Assembly (NCBI RefSeq): GCF_041770905.1
Contig: NZ_JBEUWX010000002.1
Coordinates: 868,001 to 932,000, forward strand
From: Propionivibrio hellwigii
GTDB taxonomy: Bacteria > Pseudomonadota > Gammaproteobacteria > Burkholderiales > Rhodocyclaceae
Direction: 5' to 3'
Length of the DNA stretch: 64,000 bases
Shown: positions 58,901 to 64,000 of the stretch, piece by piece
Layout of the letters: each line of letters begins with the position of its first letter
Numbering within the stretch: the stretch's first letter is position 1
Notes under the pieces: generated by a model
Told to the model about the DNA's origin: nothing
Database searches by the model: none
Seen by the model: the letters and a program-made list of their open reading frames with translations, nothing else
Made by a program: the position numbers and the translations under genes

Positions 58901-61684
58901 ATCCTGCCGCCGCAGCGCGGCATCCCCACCATCGAAGACCCCTGGGGACTTCTTCCCGCCGACATCGACGCGCCGCTTGTCCCCCCGCCGGGGCACACCC
59001 TGCTCACCCGCTACGAACGCGATCACGCCGGGCATCTTCTCGCCAAACAAGTCGCCGGCCACATCCTGCTCGCCGACGGGCGCGCCGTACCCCAGCACAA
59101 AAGCACCCGCTACGCCTACGATGTCGCCGGACGGCTGATCGAAGCGACCAATGACGAAGGCGCTCGCATCACCTTAGCTTACGACCCGCTCGGCCGCCTG
59201 ATCCGGGAAGAGCGCCACGGCGAGGGGGATGCCGCTATCTTGCATCACGCCTATGACGCCCTCGGCAACCGCATCGCCACCACCCTGCCGGACGGGCGCA
59301 ACCTGCGCTGGCTCTACTACGGCTCCGGCCACCTACACCAGATCAGTCTGGACGGTCACCCTGTCTGCGACATCGAACGCGACGCCCTGCACCGGGAAAT
59401 CACCCGCAGCCAGGGGGCGCTCACCCGTCGCACCACGTACGATGCCCTCGGCCGGCCGGTCGAACAGACCGCCTATCGTACCTATCGTACCCATCGAACC
59501 CATTCCGGCGCCGATCCGCTTTCCGGCGCAATGTCCGCCTCCCCGCTTTCTGCCGCACGGCGCGGGGCGCATCCGCAGACTTCGCCCGACCCCCGGGCCG
59601 GCGCCTCATTCCCGGGTGAGCTTCCCGACCCGCACGCCGGCGACGAAGTGCTCGGCCGCCGCTATGCCTACGATGCGGCCGGCAACCTCACCGGCATCGA
59701 CGATCTCATCGCCGGCCCCACCCGCTACGCCTACGATGCGCTCGGCCGCTTAATCCGCGCGACGACCGGCGCCCTGGAAGAACGCTTTGCCTTTGACCCG
59801 GCGCATAACCTCATGCCGGTCAAGGCGCTGCCAGGCAGCGCTCCGCAATCCCCCGACAATACCGGGCTGCAGGATAGCGCCCTTGAAATCCCCGACAACA
59901 GTGGGCTGGCGGGCAGCCTCTCCGCAAACGCCCAATCCACGCCGGCTACAGGACAGGGCATCCTCCGGAACAACCGCCTGGAAGTCTTTGGCGACATCCG
60001 TTACCGCTACGACACCCACGGCAACCTCATTGAAAAGAGGATCGCCAAACACACGCATATCCGTCTTGTCTGGGATGTTGAACACCAGCTGCAGGAAGCC
60101 ATCGTCACCCGCACCCTCCGCGGCCGCGCGCAGACCACCCGCACCCGCTACCGGTATGACGCCTTCGGCCGGCGTTTGGATAAATGCACGGTCCATGTTC
60201 AAGACCGGCAAAAGTCAGGCCGGCAAAGCCTAAGCCAACGAACCCCAAGCCGGACGCGCTACGACTGGGACGGTAACCGCCTGCTCTCGGAACACCGCCA
60301 GGGCAGAAGCATTCTCTATCTCTACGAAGCCGATAGCTTTGCCCCGCTGGCGCAGGTAGTTGATACAACTAAAGCCGGCGTCAATACCGGGTTGCAGGGC
60401 AGCCTCTCTGAACCCCGCATCAATAAAGGGATTGCGGATACCCCCTCGGAAGCCCCCGACAATAGTGGGCTAGCGGGCAACCCCTCTGAAACCCGCATCA
60501 ATAAAGGGCTGCCGGGCAGCCTCTCCGCAAACGCCCAATCCACGCGGGCTACAGGGCAGGGACAAAAAGAGACTGGGGCGACCAATGAAGCTGAAAGGGA
60601 CGCCGGCTTCATGTCTTTCTCCGAAAGAGATGCGCAGGCAAACGACAGGGACGATGAAGAAAACGCCGAAGACGATGACCTGAACTGGAATCCGCGTCAG
60701 GCGAGAGAAGCCTTTATGCAGGGATTGTTGCGCGAGAAGCGCGCCATTTCCCTGCAAATGAAAACGGCCGCACTGCCCCAGCCACCGCGTCCCAACTTTG
60801 CTTTTACGCCGGAAGACGATGACGCGCCGAAGACATGGAGGGTCCTTTACTACCACACCGACCAGATCGGTACGCCAAGGGAACTTACCGATGAGGACGG
60901 CAATATCGTCTGGCAGGCCACTTATAAGGCGTGGGGGAATATTCTTCAGGAAAGCTGGCCGGCAGCAGACGGGGCGGCCGGGAGAAGTGCGGCAGGCGGT
61001 CATACCGGAAGCTTTAGGCAGGTAAAGATCAGCTATCCGCCGATCTTGCATACCGTTGCGGAAGGGAATACCCTGCGGGCGCAGTGGATCGAGCAGGCGG
61101 AGGATGACCGGCCAATACAGAACCTGCGCTTCCAGGGTCAGTACTTCGACGAAGAAACCGGCTTACACTATAACCGCTTCCGTTACTACGACCCGGATGT
61201 GGGGAGGTTCGTCAGCCAGGATCCGATTGGGCTGGCGGGGGGAAGCAATCTGTTTGCTTACGCGCCGAATCCTACAGGGTGGATTGATCCGTGGGGGTTG
61301 GCAAAAGAAACAGGATCAACGGGTTCATATGGCACTGTTGGGGGACATCATGTGCACGCAAAAGCTGCCTTTAAAGATTTGCCAAATTATAAAGATGTTA
61401 GGGATAAAATGTTTTCTCTTGGGCAAGATTGGATGAAAGTTAATGGCATAGACCATGATGCTGTTACAGCATGCCAGAGAAGAGAATTCAAGAAATTATT
61501 ATGCAAATGTAAAGTTGGAAGTAGCCCTTTAAATACAATGAAAGAACATACAAATATAGCAGTAAAATGTTTGCAAGAAGGTGGTGCTTCAGAGCAAGAC
61601 GCAAGAAATTTTGCTGCTAAAAGTTTAATAGAATTAAGAAAGCTAGGAATAAGCAAACCGAACAGAATTCCGTGGGAGAAGTAA
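55946..61684 (+). CDS. rhs: Rhs effector with PAAR-like N-terminus and GHH-type nuclease tip
   Basis: A 1912-residue polymorphic toxin. Residues ~20-135 are PAAR-like; ~160-310 helical with hydrophobic stretches (GVMLGIAAEQVALVAATMGA). From ~365 a DUF6531-type module starts the shell (NPVNPVLGVKVQAGEEDLDF), followed by many YD repeats (TRYAYDARGLPVAITDALG). The Rhs end motifs are YYHTDQIGTPRELTDEDG (~1634) and FDEETGLHYNRFRYYDPDVG to DPIGLAGGSNLFAYAPNP...DPWGL (~1780). The tip carries GTVGGHHVHAKAAF, the GHH-type HNH/Endo VII signature. The shell contains two inserts of the 39-bp repeat family and a 9-bp repeat. The tip is AT-rich, unlike the shell. Confidence 0.93.
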   Translation: MSTPEQAEKRHEHIAVAKAPDWKYTPQKPNKGVPVPYWTVAYFDEAIHTANQSNGRKNDYFISVSRVPVSRGGEAGKGKGVLSNTYMDEFEPTEWSNTLHIDQGFAVFHGHAGIINKGNAPAKVYTGVNPADAIADKACWEQLKTNLSALGVAGKDRLFADPVGCGKNAISGAWNQIAGDVQAAGGLLEGLWGGIKSFFSDPIGTAGAAIDGLKQFGQQAYESGKQVVGVIEGLRNGSITMEDLMDFAADMMQGTLCSMAEQVEEMVKNGKGCEAMGVMLGIAAEQVALVAATMGAGTAAKGAQLLVKAGVSKGDDLAAAIKKLKNYKKKFKNGNDKDIPKKPPKAPGKNDSSTPGTRPSPTCVLCPQVGNPVNPVLGVKVQAGEEDLDFDLPAPLPLPWQRSYVSSNAHIGWLGQGWSTPLSLFIEEKRSPRGKTLTLVDEFGREILFPPLRPGEQHFHDYEQVTLKCLQAGWFELSTPDQSRHLLFGRLAEGDKRHPLRAIIDRNDNIIRIHYDPVGALPERITDSAGRILALHFETLPQQADATPAAKRLTRIDLIAGPGAWDTPPPIGLPPQPLVTYAYNEAGDLISVRDRLGRIHRRFEYRRHILTAHTHSGGVRVEYTYDQESPQGRVLSSHSSTGEHYDFDYRRARTLVTDQLGRRQIFRFDRHREWTGHTDALGGRTVREIDAFGNLIGLTDPAGRKTTYAYDASGRPTRIRLPASSGASSPEITLNYDETSGQLDRLTDENGATTRYRYDEVGNLAEVTDALGQTTRYAYDARGLPVAITDALGKTKTLQYNDAGQITAYTDCSGQTTRYAYDAWGHLSEITDALGQTTGYKHDPLGRLLSLTHPDGRQEHFTYDEAGRLVAYTDPSGARTGYTLDADGRPLQRTNASGGALTYEYDSARRLSGLLNENGARYDFTYDALDRLIAETGFDARHTRYRYDATGLLTARLEAGALSAQERLEQSAQPPQHTRPEASPGILPPQRGIPTIEDPWGLLPADIDAPLVPPPGHTLLTRYERDHAGHLLAKQVAGHILLADGRAVPQHKSTRYAYDVAGRLIEATNDEGARITLAYDPLGRLIREERHGEGDAAILHHAYDALGNRIATTLPDGRNLRWLYYGSGHLHQISLDGHPVCDIERDALHREITRSQGALTRRTTYDALGRPVEQTAYRTYRTHRTHSGADPLSGAMSASPLSAARRGAHPQTSPDPRAGASFPGELPDPHAGDEVLGRRYAYDAAGNLTGIDDLIAGPTRYAYDALGRLIRATTGALEERFAFDPAHNLMPVKALPGSAPQSPDNTGLQDSALEIPDNSGLAGSLSANAQSTPATGQGILRNNRLEVFGDIRYRYDTHGNLIEKRIAKHTHIRLVWDVEHQLQEAIVTRTLRGRAQTTRTRYRYDAFGRRLDKCTVHVQDRQKSGRQSLSQRTPSRTRYDWDGNRLLSEHRQGRSILYLYEADSFAPLAQVVDTTKAGVNTGLQGSLSEPRINKGIADTPSEAPDNSGLAGNPSETRINKGLPGSLSANAQSTRATGQGQKETGATNEAERDAGFMSFSERDAQANDRDDEENAEDDDLNWNPRQAREAFMQGLLREKRAISLQMKTAALPQPPRPNFAFTPEDDDAPKTWRVLYYHTDQIGTPRELTDEDGNIVWQATYKAWGNILQESWPAADGAAGRSAAGGHTGSFRQVKISYPPILHTVAEGNTLRAQWIEQAEDDRPIQNLRFQGQYFDEETGLHYNRFRYYDPDVGRFVSQDPIGLAGGSNLFAYAPNPTGWIDPWGLAKETGSTGSYGTVGGHHVHAKAAFKDLPNYKDVRDKMFSLGQDWMKVNGIDHDAVTACQRREFKKLLCKCKVGSSPLNTMKEHTNIAVKCLQEGGASEQDARNFAAKSLIELRKLGISKPNRIPWEK
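59466..59505. repeat. 9-bp tandem repeat inside rhs
   Basis: Units CCTATCGTA, CCTATCGTA, CCCATCGAA, CCCATTCCG encode TYR-TYR-THR-THS. The reverse complement (TACGATAGG, TTCGATGGG) resembles the unit of the SET-gene repeat (GCACGATGG). Confidence 0.7.
59828..59959 (+). repeat. 39-bp repeat family inside rhs, insert 1
   Basis: In-frame units of 39 bp = 13 codons: NTGLQDSALEIPD, NSGLAGSLSANAQ and a closing STPATGQG, preceded by a partial unit LPGSAPQSPD. DNA matches the intergenic subtype with GTGGGCTGGCGGGCAG and CGCCCAATCCACGCCGG. Confidence 0.88.
60374..60561 (+). repeat. 39-bp repeat family inside rhs, insert 2
   Basis: Four full units of 13 codons: NTGLQGSLSEPRI, NKGIADTPSEAPD, NSGLAGNPSETRI, NKGLPGSLSANAQ, then STRATGQG. 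No stop codon occurs in the frame used. It lies between the shell repeats and an acidic, non-Rhs-like segment ahead of the YYHTDQIGTP motif. Confidence 0.9.
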
Positions 61685-61685
61685 T

Positions 61686-62039
61686 ATGAAAAAATCAGAT
61701 TTAGATAGATTTGGAGAGCTTTTAATTAAAGAGGTCAGAGACTCAGCATTTGAAAGATATTTAATGATAAAGGAGGGGAAATTAAAGTCAAATATAGCCA
61801 AAGAAATGAAAAAAAATATTGATCTAATAAATAATAAGGAATTGCTAGACCAAATTGTATTAGATGTAATAGACTCATCTTTATTTAGGTTTTTAAGAAT
61901 GTTAGAAGAAAATGATTTACATATTGGGTTTTTAGATGGGCCTAATATAGTTAATGAAAGCGATGGGATTTCAGGTGAAATTTTTGGTGAGGATGGTTGG
62001 GTTAAATTATATAGTGAATTTAAAGAATCAATAAGATAG
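61686..62039 (+). CDS. Candidate immunity protein for the Rhs GHH nuclease
   Basis: A 117-residue AT-rich protein (MKKSDLDRFGELLIKEVRD...) starting one base after the rhs stop. It is highly charged and helical, with no signal peptide, fitting a cytoplasmic inhibitor of a DNase. Family not recognised; the assignment rests on position. Confidence 0.75.
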   Translation: MKKSDLDRFGELLIKEVRDSAFERYLMIKEGKLKSNIAKEMKKNIDLINNKELLDQIVLDVIDSSLFRFLRMLEENDLHIGFLDGPNIVNESDGISGEIFGEDGWVKLYSEFKESIR

Positions 62040-62144
62040 ATTTGTGTAGTAATTAAAGAGAATTTAGGCAAGGCATATTGTGAATACTTGTCTAACGCAT
62101 AAAACTTGGCGAGTAACATTATTTATAAATAAAGGGCTAGTAGG

Positions 62145-62244
62145 AGGAAGAAGACCAGCCAATACAGAACCTGCGCTTCTAGGGTCAGTACTTTGATGAG
62201 GAAATGGATTACACTACAACCGCTTCCGTTACTACGGCCCGGAT
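62145..62244 (+). pseudogene. rhs: Degenerate rhs core tail (recombination junction)
   Basis: Nearly identical to 61105-61205 of the intact gene (CAATACAGAACCTGCGCTTC..., CGCTTCCGTTACTACG), but with an in-frame TAG (CAG changed) and a small deletion near 62207. This short homology block precedes an orphan tip and would allow tip exchange with the intact rhs gene. Confidence 0.85.
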
Positions 62245-62724
62245 GTGGGGAGGTTTGTTTTTCAAGACCCTATCGGTTTATTGGGTGGTGATAACCTTTA
62301 CCAATATGCGCCGAATCCAACATTTTGGATTGATCCAAATGGATTAATTAAATGCACAGGCATCACTGCTGGCGGTCAAAAGAGAACAACTCCAGAATGG
62401 CGGCGACGTCATGGTCCAGCCAGCTTACGGGAACATCATTTAATCCCGCAAAAAATGTTGAGAAATATAAAATTTATAGACCAGCTTAAAAAGAATGGAA
62501 TTAGCGATCCGATAGCATTTATTCATCGTCAAATTTCTATCATAGATAATGAAAAACACACCCAGATTCACTGCAATGGCTGGAACAATGATTTTGAGGC
62601 TTGGTTTAAGGCAAATCCATCTTTTACTCAAAAAGATTTACAGAACCAATTAAAATTAATGATGCGGAATTATAATTTACCACGAGGTAGCAGGAGCTTT
62701 GCTAGATCATATGGAAAAAATTAA
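62245..62724 (+). CDS. Orphan Rhs tip, HNH-like nuclease (silent cassette)
   Basis: A 159-residue frame from GTG. It opens with the Rhs boundary sequence GRFVFQDPIGLLGGDNLYQYAPNPTFWIDPNGL, then a tip with REHHLIPQKML, FIHRQISIID, HTQIHCNGWNNDFEAWFKANPSFT and LMMRNYNLP. The HHLIP and H-x-x-IH-x-x-GWN pattern resembles the DUF2380-type HNH toxin family. With no start region or PAAR it cannot be delivered alone; it is a displaced tip available for recombination. It overlaps its putative immunity gene by 14 bp. Confidence 0.75.
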   Translation: MGRFVFQDPIGLLGGDNLYQYAPNPTFWIDPNGLIKCTGITAGGQKRTTPEWRRRHGPASLREHHLIPQKMLRNIKFIDQLKKNGISDPIAFIHRQISIIDNEKHTQIHCNGWNNDFEAWFKANPSFTQKDLQNQLKLMMRNYNLPRGSRSFARSYGKN

Positions 62725-63286
62725 CGGTAAAAAAGATATTTTAGAATATCTAAAAACACTTCTTGAAGGATCAAATATAATTCATGCCAATAAATGGATT
62801 ATAAATAATCAAGAAGCCTTAAAAAAATTTCTTACTAGAAGTGAATATCTTAAAATAAAATTTGAACCTATAAAATTTGCAAAAGCATATTTAGCTGAGA
62901 ATTTAATTAAATATAAGGAAAATATTCCTCATTGTAGATATGAGGAATACTTAATGACATTTACAGACGCTGCCTTGCAGCAAGATGGAAGTTTGAAAGA
63001 AGACTGGTATTCAAAAATATTTGATGGTGTTTTTTTACCATTTTTTTTGGGTAATAAAAAAGGCACAGAAGTAAAAATTCAAAGTTATTTAAAAAAACAT
63101 CAAGGAAAGAAAAGTATTCTTTCTACAAATGTTATTGATTTAATATTTTTTGCGGAAATGATAAGTACTCAAAATATTGAGCTTTCAAAATTAATTATAG
63201 AGTCAATCAGTAATTACTTTGCAAATATTAATATATTGTTTACAGAAGTTGAAAATGCAAAAATAAATATTTATTTAACGGGTTAA
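62711..63286 (+). CDS. Candidate immunity protein for the orphan Rhs tip
   Basis: A 191-residue very AT-rich protein (MEKINGKKDILEYLKTLLEG...). ATG 62711 overlaps the tip gene's end. It is helical and Lys-rich, with NVIDLIFFAEMISTQNIELSKL near the end; no signal peptide or membrane span. Its retention next to a silent toxin suggests protection against relatives carrying the same tip (inference). Family not recognised. Confidence 0.7.
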   Translation: MEKINGKKDILEYLKTLLEGSNIIHANKWIINNQEALKKFLTRSEYLKIKFEPIKFAKAYLAENLIKYKENIPHCRYEEYLMTFTDAALQQDGSLKEDWYSKIFDGVFLPFFLGNKKGTEVKIQSYLKKHQGKKSILSTNVIDLIFFAEMISTQNIELSKLIIESISNYFANINILFTEVENAKINIYLTG

Positions 63287-63353
63287 TTGGGCTGTCATAA
63301 AAACTTATAAAAGCTAGTGTTTGAACTAATTTGAATATTACATATACACTCTA

Positions 63354-63467
63354 GTTGATATAGTAAAGCCAGACCCCAAAGAAGTTCGCAGAAAAATGAC
63401 AACTACTAACAGTGGCCAATCAATGGAATTAAAACTTGAAGATGGATCTAAAATATTAATTGAGTAA
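63354..63467 (+). pseudogene. Second displaced toxin-tail remnant
   Basis: About 37 codons ending a former toxin: VKPDPKEVRRKMTTTNSGQ, SMELKLEDGSKILIE, then TAA. An in-frame stop lies just upstream (63351). It ends four bases before the ATG of the next small gene, which is the spacing of a toxin-immunity pair. Confidence 0.5.
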
Positions 63468-63471
63468 TAAT

Positions 63472-63741
63472 ATGAAAAACATAAGGCCAGAAGAATTAGC
63501 TGACAATGTACAATCCAAGGCAGACTTTCTGCTTTTTTTAGATTCTTTAATTCAGGATTTTAATATAAACAAAGCGGAATGGGAAAATAAAAACATTAAT
63601 GACTATTTATTGTCAATAGAAATGTTTACAGAATATTTTGAGAACTATTATAAAAATAATTCTCTTCCTATTCCTCAGGTTGACGCACAAGCATGGAGAT
63701 TATTTGCAGATATTTTAATGGCAGGAAAGATATATGAGTAG
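63472..63741 (+). CDS. Small orphan immunity-type protein (DUF7660-like)
   Basis: An 89-residue acidic protein (MKNIRPEELADNVQSKADFLLFL...). The pattern FLxxLxxDxxxNxxEWxNxxIxxYL...EYFENYYKN...WRLFADILMAGKIYE resembles a family of small proteins (DUF7660-like) found in toxin-immunity loci. The toxin it served is reduced to a 37-codon tail upstream. ATG 63472 is used rather than an upstream TTG. Confidence 0.6.
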   Translation: MKNIRPEELADNVQSKADFLLFLDSLIQDFNINKAEWENKNINDYLLSIEMFTEYFENYYKNNSLPIPQVDAQAWRLFADILMAGKIYE

Positions 63742-63907
63742 TTACCTTAAAATGGATTAATTACTTATTTTTAATTTAAAAGTTGGAAATTATCTATTTG
63801 CTTTGTGAAAGCCAAATTTATTATTTTTGGCATTATTCAGGCATTTTTCCTGTTTGCGCTGTTTCTATTATGCTTTTATAGCTCTAACACTACCGGCGAG
63901 CAGACCG

Positions 63908-64000
63908 GGCATCTTCTCGCCAAACAAGTCGCCGGCCACATCCTGCTCGCCGACGGGCGCGCCGTACCCCAGCACAAAAGCACCCGCTACGCCTACGATG
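63908..64000 (+). pseudogene. rhs: rhs core fragment running off the window
   Basis: Starting at GGGCATCTTCTCGCC, 93 bp match 59030-59122 of the intact rhs gene (GHLLAKQVAGHILLADGRAV...). It begins mid-gene without a start, so it is a 5'-truncated second rhs copy, presumably leading to another tip beyond the window. The preceding 63742-63907 is AT-rich and holds no gene. Confidence 0.85.

Noticed and set aside
1..64000. tRNA, rRNA or riboswitch genes
   Set aside because: No cloverleaf, rRNA segment or known aptamer was recognised by eye in the intergenic regions; a covariance-model scan would be needed to exclude small RNAs.

Overview
The window is chromosomal DNA of a GC-rich betaproteobacterium. 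The gene set (rquA, a K+-independent H+-pyrophosphatase, a DUF2863 protein, betaproteobacterial-type murJ, arg, lpxK and exbBD genes) points to the Rhodocyclales, but genus cannot be settled from sequence alone. Most protein calls rest on motifs and family resemblance read by eye; no database search was possible.

Layout. 0.4-36.9 kb is mostly housekeeping. It holds a NamZ-type muramidase; a cluster of rquA, a retropepsin-like protease and a Nudix CoA pyrophosphatase; a SNF2 helicase; yajQ; an argD-argF-argG run; rpsT; murJ; a PEBP protein; hppA; a KAP P-loop NTPase; an exbB-exbD-lpxK-Trm112-kdsB envelope operon; xseA; a uracil-DNA-glycosylase-family gene; dusC-trmB; a PIN protein; yaaA; DUF2863; bioA; and a SET-domain protein. 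Blocks of interspersed repeats separate these genes. Three families recur: a 39-bp periodic, palindrome-bearing repeat; a ~100-bp element with inverted termini, often in head-to-tail pairs; and a ~250-300-bp element present in four copies. Two copies of the last lie in inverted orientation around the rquA cluster, whose strand composition is opposite to its surroundings.

37.2-38.1 kb is AT-rich and holds decayed-looking genes. From 39.3 kb to the window end lies a type VI secretion 'vgrG island' with no structural T6SS genes in view. Three vgrG copies are nearly identical for ~1.8 kb and have different tips. Each is followed by a DUF2169 adaptor gene and then by an effector with a PAAR-like or specialised N-terminus, and an immunity gene. 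Recognisable toxins are an SHH-type HNH nuclease, an Rhs protein with a GHH-type HNH nuclease tip, an ADP-ribosyltransferase fragment cut by an IS5-family element, and an orphan Rhs tip nuclease. Immunity-type genes overlap or closely follow their toxins and are strikingly AT-rich. Downstream of the intact rhs gene is a graveyard of displaced rhs tips with immunity genes, and the window ends inside another rhs core fragment.

The most unusual signals are: the 39-bp repeat (13 codons) carried in frame inside the rhs gene; 9-bp tandem repeats inserted into three unrelated proteins; the apparent inversion of the rquA block; and an 8-bp duplication that shifts frame in the third vgrG.
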